A stretch of 64,000 nt of DNA from Lachnobacterium bovis DSM 14045 (GTDB lineage: Bacteria > Bacillota > Clostridia > Lachnospirales > Lachnospiraceae): positions 206,226-270,225 of the forward strand of contig NZ_FNPG01000004.1 in assembly GCF_900107245.1 (NCBI RefSeq), given 5' to 3'. Below the pieces are notes generated by a model. The model had not been told where the DNA came from. It ran no database searches and saw only the letters and a list, made by a program, of their open reading frames with translations. The position numbers were made by a program, and so were the translations under genes. This document shows positions 38,361 through 47,682 of this stretch, in pieces (the first letter of the stretch is position 1; the number at the start of each line of letters is the position of its first letter).

Positions 38361-41300
38361 GAATTTTTTAGAAAAAACAAATATAAAACTTACACTTAAT
38401 AATATACCTATCACTATTGTTCCTATTTTCAATATTTTCTTACTGAATTTAGGATTTACATACTTTGGAATCGTAGTAATTTTTAATGTTTTTTCAATAA
38501 ATGACTGATGCGATTTACTTGAATCTTTTGATTCCCTTTCATTCTCATCTTTCTTATCTTTATCGCTGCTGTCATTTTCTTTGCTATTTATGCCATAGTT
38601 TTGTTTATTGTTCTCTTTGCTGCTATCCTTACCAAATTCAACACTATCTTTCGCTTTTGAAGAATTTGATTCGATATTTTTATTGTTTTCAGTTTTAGTT
38701 GTATTTTTACTATTCTTATTAGCTTTAGTGTTTTTTGAACCAATCCCTGTTTTTTTATATAAAGACGCAAATTTCTTTATATTAACTACACCATATCCAT
38801 ATTCAAAATCATATCCCGGAATGCCACAATCCGTTGATGTTTTTATAAGGTCTTGTCTAAACTGTTCATCAGTTATATCATGATTTTGAGATTTTGCTAC
38901 TACTGCCATGGATGATACAATTGGTGCTGAAAATGATGTTCCCGATGAAATCTTACATTTAGATTTTCTACTCAAATCAAGAACAACAACATTATCACCT
39001 GGTGCTACAACGAATACGCTATCATTTTTTTGAGATGATGCTCTAACTGTATTGGTACTATCTACTGCTCCAACACCAATTACTTGAGGATAAGCTGCCG
39101 GATATTTATACGCCTTTGTACCATCATTTCCTGCCGCAGCAATAATAATAATGTTTTTACTTGCTGCATATTCAATGGCTTCTTTTAAATCTTTTTTATC
39201 GACATCCAATCCAATACTAATATTTATTACATCAGCTTTAGTATCAGCTGCATACCTAATAGCTTTTGCTATATCATCACTTCTATTTTTAGAGCCCTCA
39301 ACTTTTAATTCCAGAATATTAGCTTCACTTAAAATTCCAGAAACACCTTTTTTATTATCACTTTTAGCTTGAATAATTCCTGTAACAGCTGTACCATGAC
39401 CAATCTGGTCAGTTTCTATTTCTTTATTTCCTGTAAAATCAACCCTTTTTGTTATTTTTGAATAATCAATATCTTCACAACTTCCGACAAGTCCACTATC
39501 AATAATAGCAATTGTAGTACCCTTTCCTGTAAGTCTATTATCCCTAAAAGAACTCCATCCTATATATTTATAACTTTCATTTTGTAAACGAATATAGGTG
39601 TCTTTATCCTTAAAAGATTTATTATTGCTTTTATTAGCTGTTTTTACAGTTCTTGAATTATCTTTTTGTATAACATCAGCTTGCAATTGACTATTACTTT
39701 CCTGATTGCTTTGTTCATTACTGGTCTCAGGTTGATTTTTAGGTGTTACATTTAGCTTATCCGCATTTGTAACGAATTTTCTACTATAATCCCCCAAATT
39801 ATTATACATTTCTTTTACTCTATTTTTATCTGCTTCATAAGTAGCACTATTCTGATTTAATTTTTCAATCTCATTTACAACTTTTTTTGCTGCAGACTGT
39901 GATAAAGCTTTTTTTGTTGCATTTTTTATACCATTTGAAGACAGTGTTGCTCCGGTAACACCGTCTACATTAACAGAATTTGCATTTATAATTCTTTCGT
40001 AGACAACTTTAGCACGGTTATAATAGCTTTTAGTTTCCTGTTGTGATACTTCTTCAAGCCTGCTTATTTTACCACCTTCAATAGTTAGCTTAACCTTAAT
40101 ATCTCCACCATAACCATTAGCCAAATCAACAAACTCCCCATCTTCATAAACAACATTTTTATCTTCTTTTTCTGCTACAGTTTCAGCTGCTTTATATTTA
40201 TTAGTTGCTAAAACTAAAGCATCTACTTTTCCATTGTTCTTCCAAATTGGAGCACGCCTATTGCTTGGACCGGTAGATTCTCCTACAATAGTTATTCCGC
40301 CATCGGAAGTCTTAATAACATCATTTACATAATCTGCATTTTCTCCACCATAGTTTTTTGACCAACTCACAGCATTATTGCTATTATATTTAATAAATAG
40401 CATATCTGTAGCACCATTATTATCCCAAGTGAAGCCGTTTTCATTTGCATCACTCTCTAGAATTTTTCCGTCCTCGGAACCATACACTAAATAACCGCCA
40501 TCATCTGTTGGTAAAATACCGTTAAGATTGATACTTCTACCAATTCCACCAACAATATTAGTTTTCAACAATTTACCACTGCTTGAATATCTAATAACTA
40601 TAGAATCAACTACGCCTCTTGTAGTCCAGTTTTCCTCTGTAGTTGCATCATTTTTTGCAGTACCTATTACAAGATAACTTCCATCTTTTAAAACTTCAAC
40701 ATCACTAAAAGAACTTGTATGGTAATCAACTTTATCATTCGGTTTTTCTTTTAATTTACTTCCTACAGATTTGCTCCATAATTCTTTGCCATTTTTTCCA
40801 TCAATTTTATATATCTGAGAATTATACAAATTTGCGGCCACTTGAAAATCTCCGACTGCAATTAAATCACCATTATTATCTTCTGCCACGCCAAAAAAAT
40901 CAGCTTTTTTCAATTCTTTTAATCCAAGATTTTTCCCATAATTGAAGCATTTTGCAAATTGAATATTATTGTTATTATCACATTTAACAATAACAGCATC
41001 TCTCGATATAATGCTATTTCTTTCTCGAAACATTGAACTGTTTCTTTCTGCACTCCAACCAACTACAGCATAACCTCCATCTTTTGTCGCAACAACTTTT
41101 TCAAATGATGCACCTCCGAGTCCATCTGTCGTTATTTTTTTATAATCATCCGGATTACTAGGATTTATTCTCACAATAAAGCCTTTTGATTTACTTTTTC
41201 CAACTGCTATGATATCTCCCGATGTTGTAACTGCAACATCAAAAAAAATATCATTAAACTCAGTCCCATAGTTTTTTGTCCACTCTACATTATGATTTTT

Positions 41301-41660
41301 ATCAAATTTCACAACTATTGGATCATCTATAACAGATTTTGCATTTCCATTATGATTCCAACTAGGGTTTTCACTTGCGCCTAAAGAATATCCTACAGCT
41401 ACAAAACCTCCATCTTTTGTATTTGCAATACCCTTAAAAGAATCATCCTTATTTCCACCATAATTCATCGAAGATTGAAAAACTAGTGGAACAGATGCAT
41501 TCTCAGCGGAAGCATAGATTTCTTTTATATAATCAAACACTAACACATTCATTATCAAAAGTAATAAACTGCCAAATAAAATGAATATTGCATAACTTCT
41601 ACTTTTTGTTATTGTCTTTTGCTTAGAACAATCTATACAATTTTTTAGTAATTTTTTCAT
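38343..41660 (-). CDS. Membrane-anchored subtilisin-like protease with internal FMN-binding (flavinylation) domain
   Basis: A 1105-residue exported protein. A hydrophobic segment at 24-44 is a signal or anchor. Residues 60-490 hold repeated units of the type YGGNKDDSFKGIANTKDGGFVAVG, which probably form a propeller or solenoid. Residues 503-590 are an RnfG/NqrC-type FMN-binding domain with the flavinylation motif D566-GVTGA-T572. A helical linker leads to a peptidase S8 domain at about 690-965 with the intact triad Asp721 (IAIIDSG), His755 (GHGTAVTG) and Ser909 (SGTSFSAP). A polar, Ser/Lys/Asn-rich stretch and a C-terminal transmembrane helix with basic tail end the protein; no LPXTG is seen. 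It is last in the apbE operon, 11 bases after the Fe-S gene. Fusion of FMN and protease domains is unusual; each domain call is firm. Confidence 0.88.
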   Translation of the reverse strand: MKKLLKNCIDCSKQKTITKSRSYAIFILFGSLLLLIMNVLVFDYIKEIYASAENASVPLVFQSSMNYGGNKDDSFKGIANTKDGGFVAVGYSLGASENPSWNHNGNAKSVIDDPIVVKFDKNHNVEWTKNYGTEFNDIFFDVAVTTSGDIIAVGKSKSKGFIVRINPSNPDDYKKITTDGLGGASFEKVVATKDGGYAVVGWSAERNSSMFRERNSIISRDAVIVKCDNNNNIQFAKCFNYGKNLGLKELKKADFFGVAEDNNGDLIAVGDFQVAANLYNSQIYKIDGKNGKELWSKSVGSKLKEKPNDKVDYHTSSFSDVEVLKDGSYLVIGTAKNDATTEENWTTRGVVDSIVIRYSSSGKLLKTNIVGGIGRSINLNGILPTDDGGYLVYGSEDGKILESDANENGFTWDNNGATDMLFIKYNSNNAVSWSKNYGGENADYVNDVIKTSDGGITIVGESTGPSNRRAPIWKNNGKVDALVLATNKYKAAETVAEKEDKNVVYEDGEFVDLANGYGGDIKVKLTIEGGKISRLEEVSQQETKSYYNRAKVVYERIINANSVNVDGVTGATLSSNGIKNATKKALSQSAAKKVVNEIEKLNQNSATYEADKNRVKEMYNNLGDYSRKFVTNADKLNVTPKNQPETSNEQSNQESNSQLQADVIQKDNSRTVKTANKSNNKSFKDKDTYIRLQNESYKYIGWSSFRDNRLTGKGTTIAIIDSGLVGSCEDIDYSKITKRVDFTGNKEIETDQIGHGTAVTGIIQAKSDNKKGVSGILSEANILELKVEGSKNRSDDIAKAIRYAADTKADVINISIGLDVDKKDLKEAIEYAASKNIIIIAAAGNDGTKAYKYPAAYPQVIGVGAVDSTNTVRASSQKNDSVFVVAPGDNVVVLDLSRKSKCKISSGTSFSAPIVSSMAVVAKSQNHDITDEQFRQDLIKTSTDCGIPGYDFEYGYGVVNIKKFASLYKKTGIGSKNTKANKNSKNTTKTENNKNIESNSSKAKDSVEFGKDSSKENNKQNYGINSKENDSSDKDKKDENERESKDSSKSHQSFIEKTLKITTIPKYVNPKFSKKILKIGTIVIGILLSVSFIFVFSKKFLTKIK

Positions 41661-41671
41661 AAAAACTCCTT

Positions 41672-42610
41672 TTAAATTATTTTAACGAACAACATAACCA
41701 AACCTAAAATCAAGACTTTTATTACAATCAACCAGAATTCATTTCCTCTTATAGTTTTTATCTGTGCATGGTTGTTTTCTTTTGGACATATTGAAAAACA
41801 CTTCAAACATTGAATACAATTTTCATCATAATCACCAGAATCATCATCTGGTAAATCTATTTGCATAGGGCACCTCTTACTACACGCACTACATCCATTA
41901 ATACAATTCCCTTTATTTCTAAAAATATTAAAAATCGGTAAAACCGGTATTAATGAAAACACTGCTCCCATAGGACACAAAAATCTACAGAAAAATCTCT
42001 CAATAAATGCTGTCGCAATAAAAATACATATTAATATAATAATTGCTATTTTATTAGCATTTATACCAAACTCGCCTGCCCTTAAGCGTGCAAACATCTC
42101 CCATGGGCTAAAAGAAGATAGACTATTCCACCTTCCCTCGTAACATAGAATTAATATCCCAAATAAAATAAAATATTTTATATATTCAACAATTTTGGCA
42201 ACTACTTTTACCCCTTGATTCGAAAAAAGGTTAATTCTATGTTTTATTAACTTTTGTGTTTTTTGACTTATTAAATAAATCCAATCGCTAACGCTTCCAA
42301 ATGCACAAGCAAACCCACAAAAGAATCTGCCAAAAATACAGGTGTAAATCAAAAGTGCCAAAAGTCCTGTAACAAATGTCGTTAACTGTATTTTTTCTCC
42401 TAATCCTACTTGAATAAATACGTATTTTATTCCATTAAAAGCGACATTAAATGCACTTGGTGCTATGATAAAAAATAATATTTGTATAATAAATCTAATT
42501 ATTTCTGTTTTATTCTTTTTTAAATTTCTTTTCAATTTATTGTTTAAATTGTTATTCAATCTTTCTTTAATCATACTTATAATGCGATTTAAAAAGCTTA
42601 TTAAAAGCAA
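41672..42610 (-). CDS. NapH-like polytopic 4Fe-4S membrane protein
   Basis: A 312-residue integral membrane protein with five or six helices. Two NapH/NosR/CcoG-type motifs, FFCGFACAFG (Cys98, Cys102) and FFCRFLCPMG (Cys208, Cys212), sit at membrane boundaries. The C-terminal cytoplasmic part has two ferredoxin-type clusters: Cys236, 240, 243, 247 and Cys265, 268, 271, 275. Relatives pass electrons from cytoplasmic or quinone donors to exported redox proteins. Here the neighbours are flavinylated proteins, so it is the likely electron bridge across the membrane. The TTG start is uncertain; an ATG at residue 13 is possible. Confidence 0.85.
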   Translation of the reverse strand: MLLISFLNRIISMIKERLNNNLNNKLKRNLKKNKTEIIRFIIQILFFIIAPSAFNVAFNGIKYVFIQVGLGEKIQLTTFVTGLLALLIYTCIFGRFFCGFACAFGSVSDWIYLISQKTQKLIKHRINLFSNQGVKVVAKIVEYIKYFILFGILILCYEGRWNSLSSFSPWEMFARLRAGEFGINANKIAIIILICIFIATAFIERFFCRFLCPMGAVFSLIPVLPIFNIFRNKGNCINGCSACSKRCPMQIDLPDDDSGDYDENCIQCLKCFSICPKENNHAQIKTIRGNEFWLIVIKVLILGLVMLFVKII

Positions 42611-42631
42611 TTAATACGCCAAATCCTTTCA

Positions 42632-43123
42632 TTAATGATTTGAATAATACTTCTTTTTTGCATCTTTAACAGCTTCAATAATTCCTCTAGAACTATATGT
42701 CGCTCCACTGACAGCCGAAATATTATCTTCTATATTTTCTAATCTTTTCCCAACTATTTGCCTAGATATTGAAGAATCAGCCATTGTAAAATAGGAATCA
42801 TCTTCCTTTGAATGCTCTAAAACATTCATCTTTTCTATGCTTAAATCAGACGTATTAATTAAAAGCTTAACTTTAATTGTTCCGCCAAAGCCTTTTCCTT
42901 CGCCAATGCATTCTTTTATAGAATTATTCCCTACATCTTTCTGATTTTTATAATAAACCGTTTTCTCTTTATTATTTATTCTCTTAGCACTTACTACTTC
43001 TATTTTAGTAACGTAGTCAATATGCCTATTATCAAATTTGTAATTAGCAGCATATAAAACAACTCCATAGCTTACTACTAATAAAGTCGCTTTTATTCCT
43101 TTTAAAACAATCTTTTTTTTCAT
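42632..43123 (-). CDS. Membrane-anchored single FMN-binding-domain protein
   Basis: A 163-residue protein with an N-terminal transmembrane anchor (about 9-27) and one extracytosolic FMN-binding domain. The flavin-attachment site SGATYSS has Thr142 as the expected acceptor. The usual upstream Asp of the D-x2-S/T-G-A-T motif is Ser136 here. It sits 20 bases after the three-domain FMN protein and 22 before the NapH-like gene. It probably relays electrons between the membrane Fe-S protein and the longer flavoproteins. Flavinylation by the ApbE of the operon is inferred. Confidence 0.85.
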   Translation of the reverse strand: MKKKIVLKGIKATLLVVSYGVVLYAANYKFDNRHIDYVTKIEVVSAKRINNKEKTVYYKNQKDVGNNSIKECIGEGKGFGGTIKVKLLINTSDLSIEKMNVLEHSKEDDSYFTMADSSISRQIVGKRLENIEDNISAVSGATYSSRGIIEAVKDAKKKYYSNH

Positions 43124-43142
43124 AATACCCTACTCTTTCTTA

Positions 43143-44414
43143 TTAGCTCTCCTTTGCCTGTTCTAAACACTTTTCAATCGCTTCAATAATAGAATTAGAC
43201 GAAAATGTTGCGCGTGACACTTTATCGATATTTTCACGATTAACTTTATCAAGTGTATCTATTTCAGAAATCTGATCGGTAATACCTTTTTGCCCATCTG
43301 CACCATATGCTGCTTTATTAATAAACTTCAAATTTGCAGCAATATAGTCTCTTCCTGTTCCATAGATTTCAGAAATATCTGTTATTTTTCCATCTTTAAT
43401 TTCAACTTTCACATGTAAATCATATTTTTTAAAGTGTCTACTGTTTCCTGGATCACATGCAACTATAGCTTCGTATACACCATCTTTATACTTAGGAACA
43501 GGTTGCTGCTCTATTGGTGCCTGTTGTACAGTTTGATTAGCATTATTCTTCTTCTTAATTGTTGCCGTTTTCAAAGCATTTTTTACTGCATTTATTATAC
43601 CTTTTGAGCTATATGTAGCCCCGCTGACAACATCTACCTCAACGTTTTGTGATGACAAAATACTATTCAATACTGTCTTTGCTTTTCCAAAATAAGATTC
43701 ATTATCAGCTTCATTTTGAATAATTCTAATTTTTTCAATTGCCTCTTGCTTTATAACAACTGCGACTGTAATATTACCTCCAAAACCTTTTGCTTTTCCA
43801 ATGTATTCACCATCCTCATACGGAAATTTTCCTACATAATCTTTAGGTATCTCGACAGATGCAGTAGCATTTTTTTGACCTAAAACTGTTTCTTTATTAT
43901 TTGCACTCTCCTTTTTGTTTTCATTAGAGTTGTTCTCTGCTGCTTCCACAGAATTAGGATCAACAGCCGCTTTAATCAAAGCATTACGAACTGCGTTTAT
44001 TATGCCTTTCGAACTATATGTAGCCCCAGTAACTACATCTACTTTTGTATTCTGTGCAGAAATAATTGCATCTATCACTTTACTTTTTGCTTGACCAAAG
44101 AAACTAGGTGTATCGCTGTTCCTTAATACTTTAATTGAAGTAATCTTCGAATTCTTTATTTCTACTTCAACAGTAACTGTTCCTGAATATCCCTTAGCAC
44201 TTCCCTGAAAAACACCATCTTTATACTTTGTATTAGCTTCTTGTGCAACTTCTTTAACCAACTCAAGATTTTCTCCTTTTTTAGAGGATTCAATTTTTTC
44301 ATATTTTTTTTGATATTGTGTTTTCTCCCCTTTTGTAGTAGGACCTAGCCACACAAATATACCTAATAATAAAACAGGGCATATCTGTAAAATAATACGA
44401 ATCTTCTTTTTCAC
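43143..44414 (-). CDS. Extracytosolic protein with three FMN-binding domains
   Basis: A 423-residue protein anchored by an N-terminal helix (about 5-23). Three FMN-binding repeats follow at roughly 60-150, 198-285 and 308-420. The first two have perfect flavinylation motifs, D126-VVTGA-T132 and D261-VVSGA-T267. The third reads D397-KVSRA-T403, with Arg in place of the invariant Gly, and also carries a distinct insert (HFKKYDLHVKVE). Multi-FMN proteins of this type act as flavin wires outside the membrane. It lies 12 bases after apbE. Confidence 0.88.
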   Translation of the reverse strand: MKKKIRIILQICPVLLLGIFVWLGPTTKGEKTQYQKKYEKIESSKKGENLELVKEVAQEANTKYKDGVFQGSAKGYSGTVTVEVEIKNSKITSIKVLRNSDTPSFFGQAKSKVIDAIISAQNTKVDVVTGATYSSKGIINAVRNALIKAAVDPNSVEAAENNSNENKKESANNKETVLGQKNATASVEIPKDYVGKFPYEDGEYIGKAKGFGGNITVAVVIKQEAIEKIRIIQNEADNESYFGKAKTVLNSILSSQNVEVDVVSGATYSSKGIINAVKNALKTATIKKKNNANQTVQQAPIEQQPVPKYKDGVYEAIVACDPGNSRHFKKYDLHVKVEIKDGKITDISEIYGTGRDYIAANLKFINKAAYGADGQKGITDQISEIDTLDKVNRENIDKVSRATFSSNSIIEAIEKCLEQAKES

Positions 44415-44426
44415 TTTTACTCTCTC

Positions 44427-45518
44427 CTATTCTATTATCTCATAATTATTTTCAGAATTAAAATGAGACTCTAGATTTTTTGAAATATATATTTTTTTAT
44501 CTGCTGTCTGCAAAATAAAATCAAACTTTTCTTTATTATTTCTCCACAATTGGAGTGTTTTATCTTTTCCCAAAATAAAACATGATGTAGAAAGTCCATC
44601 AGCTAATGTTCCATCGTCAGCAATGATAGTCATTGAAACTATTCCACTTTCTGCCGGTTTAGCAGTTGCTGGATCTATAATATGATGATAAATTTTATTA
44701 TTTTTTTCAAAATATCTCTCATACGATCCTGAAGTTATAACTGCTTTGTCCTTTCCCTGATAAACGCCAAGATAATTCGTAGCTTTTTTTTCAGGATTGG
44801 CTATCCCAATTTTAAAAAGACTATTATCCGGTTTTTTACCATATATTTGTACATTTCCCCCAAGGCTGACCAAACCACTCTTTATATGATGCTTTTTAAA
44901 AATCTTCATAATCATTTTAGATGTATATCCTTTGGCAACCGCACCTAAATCTATTTTCATTGATTTATTATCAAGCCTTACTTCTGAGGTCTTTTCATTT
45001 ATAAAGATTTTTTTATAAGATACATTTTTTTTAAGCTCTTCTAGTCTATTATCAGTTGGAATACAAAACTTTTTATTAATAAATCCCCATTCTTCAACTA
45101 TTGGATAAACTGACAAATCAAGTTTTCCATCAGTTAGGTCACTTATTTTTTTTGCTTCCTTTAAAATCTCTATAACATCCTTGGAAGCTATAATTTTCTT
45201 GTCACAATTCAACTGATATATTTCACTTTCTGAGTTAGTTGTATTAAAAAGCGAATCTAATTGCAAAATTTTTTTCTTAGATTCCATAAGAGCAGCTTTA
45301 GCATTCGATCCATACGCATACAAAGTCATATATGTATCCATTGCATAAACCTCTATTGATTGTTTATCATCATTGTTGACCTTTTCTGTTTTTAAGCTAT
45401 CATTTATTTTTTTAGGAATTCTATTACTTTCTATCTTGTTATAATATAGACAAATAATTAGAATTCCCGCAAACAATAATACTAAAACTAATAGTGTTCT
45501 TTTAAAATATACTTTCAC
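44427..45518 (-). CDS. apbE: FAD:protein FMN transferase (ApbE)
   Basis: ApbE covalently attaches FMN from FAD to Thr/Ser of exported target proteins. The 363-residue protein has an N-terminal anchor helix (7-25, no clear lipobox). Core motifs are complete: MDTYMTLYAYG near 60, DLGAVAKGY (190-198), GLVSLGGN (215-222), HHIIDPATAKP (278-288) and the Mg-binding DDGTLADGLST (301-311). It is the first gene of the operon and its targets are plausibly the five FMN-binding domains encoded just downstream. A promoter lies 75 bases upstream. Confidence 0.95.
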   Translation of the reverse strand: MKVYFKRTLLVLVLLFAGILIICLYYNKIESNRIPKKINDSLKTEKVNNDDKQSIEVYAMDTYMTLYAYGSNAKAALMESKKKILQLDSLFNTTNSESEIYQLNCDKKIIASKDVIEILKEAKKISDLTDGKLDLSVYPIVEEWGFINKKFCIPTDNRLEELKKNVSYKKIFINEKTSEVRLDNKSMKIDLGAVAKGYTSKMIMKIFKKHHIKSGLVSLGGNVQIYGKKPDNSLFKIGIANPEKKATNYLGVYQGKDKAVITSGSYERYFEKNNKIYHHIIDPATAKPAESGIVSMTIIADDGTLADGLSTSCFILGKDKTLQLWRNNKEKFDFILQTADKKIYISKNLESHFNSENNYEIIE

Positions 45519-45592
45519 ATTTATAACCTCCGAAGTATTTATTTAATTAGTTTTATCATCCTATCATCATTTAGAAGAGACTAACTTTATGT

Positions 45593-45622
45593 ATGATATC
45601 ATATCTTTTTAACAATTGTCAA
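45593..45622 (-). promoter_or_regulatory. Promoter of the apbE-subtilase operon
   Basis: Perfect TTGACA and TATCAT on the minus strand are spaced by 18 bases, 75 bases upstream of apbE. No other promoter or terminator was seen within the five-gene run. Confidence 0.6.
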
Positions 45623-45663
45623 TTATTTTTTAGCAACTATTATCAATCATCTATTTTATAGCA

Positions 45664-45700
45664 TAAAAAAACAGAGCAAGTTGCATAAACCTGCTCTGTC
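45664..45700 (-). terminator. Terminator of ilvC
   Basis: On the minus strand ACAGAGCA(GG) pairs with (CT)TGCTCTGT and runs directly into seven T. It separates ilvC from the apbE promoter. Confidence 0.85.
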
Positions 45701-45759
45701 TCCTATCTATATTATTTCAACCATATAGATAAATTTATACTATAATCACTTTTACTAGA

Positions 45760-46812
<1,053 letters not shown>

Positions 46813-47313
46813 CTAATCCAAAAAAACAACATCTCCAGAACCTCTAGTAAGACCTGTTATACCAGTTCTTGCAAGTTCTAATATTTCATATCCTTCTAGT
46901 AAATCTAAGAAAGCACTTAACTTTCTTTTCTTGCCTGTTAATTCAATAATCATTGAATCTAAGGTAACATCTACTATTTTTCCTTGAAAAACATTTGTAA
47001 TACTGATCAAATTTTGTCTCTGCTCCGCTGTCACTCGAACTTTGATTAAAACAAGTTCCCTTGTAACAGATGAAGATGGTTTCAAAATCTTAATATCAAG
47101 TACATCTTCAAGCTTCGCAAGCTGTTTTTCAATTTGTTCTAATATTGGCTCCTCACCACTTGCAACAATCGTTATCCTAGTATATCTAGGATCGGCTGTT
47201 ACTCCAGATGAAAAACTATCAATATTATATCCTCTTCTACTAAACAACCCTGAGATTCTACTTGTTACTCCTGGATTATTTTCAACTAAAAGTGATAATA
47301 CTTGTTTTCTCAT
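46813..47313 (-). CDS. ilvN: Acetolactate synthase regulatory (small) subunit
   Basis: A 166-residue subunit that confers valine feedback on acetolactate synthase. The N-terminal ACT domain has NNPGVTSRISGLFSRRGYNI near 13-32, and the C-terminal regulatory domain follows from about 80. The start ATG at 47311-47313 has GGAAGG nine bases upstream; an in-frame codon 10 residues earlier is less likely. The catalytic subunit ilvB/ilvI is not adjacent and must lie elsewhere. It forms an operon with ilvC. Confidence 0.95.
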   Translation of the reverse strand: MRKQVLSLLVENNPGVTSRISGLFSRRGYNIDSFSSGVTADPRYTRITIVASGEEPILEQIEKQLAKLEDVLDIKILKPSSSVTRELVLIKVRVTAEQRQNLISITNVFQGKIVDVTLDSMIIELTGKKRKLSAFLDLLEGYEILELARTGITGLTRGSGDVVFLD

Positions 47314-47355
47314 ATAAAACAACCTTCCATTTTTATTATTCACTCACACAAACAA

Positions 47356-47384
47356 ATCATAGACCTATAACTTTAATTTGTCAA
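47356..47384 (-). promoter_or_regulatory. Promoter of ilvNC
   Basis: Perfect TTGACA and TATGAT on the minus strand, spaced by 17 bases, with a leader of only about 35 bases before ilvN. No room exists for a T-box or attenuator. Confidence 0.75.
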
Positions 47385-47572
47385 TAGGTTAAACTGTTAT
47401 AATTTAAAGTAATAGTAAAATTTTTTTACAATTATAACGCTGAGTAATACTTACTATAAATATAATTTATATTTTTGAGATATTGTCTAACTATTATGAT
47501 TATTATATATTATTTTCTAACTTTCAAAAATATTATTTTACTAAATTTTGTTCCATATTTTCTATATTTTTT

Positions 47573-47609
47573 TAAAAAAACAAGGTAAATTCATAAAAAA
47601 TCTACCTTG
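47573..47609 (-). terminator. Terminator of the D,D-carboxypeptidase gene
   Basis: On the minus strand CAAGGTAGATT pairs with AATTTACCTTG (one G-T) around a 7-base loop and is followed by at least seven T. The rest of the ilvN/carboxypeptidase gap (47385-47572) is AT-rich without a gene. Confidence 0.85.
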
Positions 47610-47682
47610 AAAAATCATTATTCTTTATTTATTTTTTATTTATATTTTTACTATTTTACATGTTTAGTTAATTTTATCATTT

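Noticed and set aside
38343..38600. Sortase anchoring of the subtilase
   Set aside because: The C-terminus has a transmembrane helix and basic tail but no LPXTG-like motif, so simple membrane anchoring is preferred.
40000..40400. The FMN-binding and protease parts as two separate genes
   Set aside because: The frame is continuous over 1105 codons, with no stop, no internal ribosome site and a plausible helical linker between the domains.
47314..47682. A T-box or leader-peptide attenuator upstream of ilvNC
   Set aside because: The consensus promoter at 47356-47384 leaves a leader of only about 35 bases, and no T-box core or leucine/valine-rich frame is seen.
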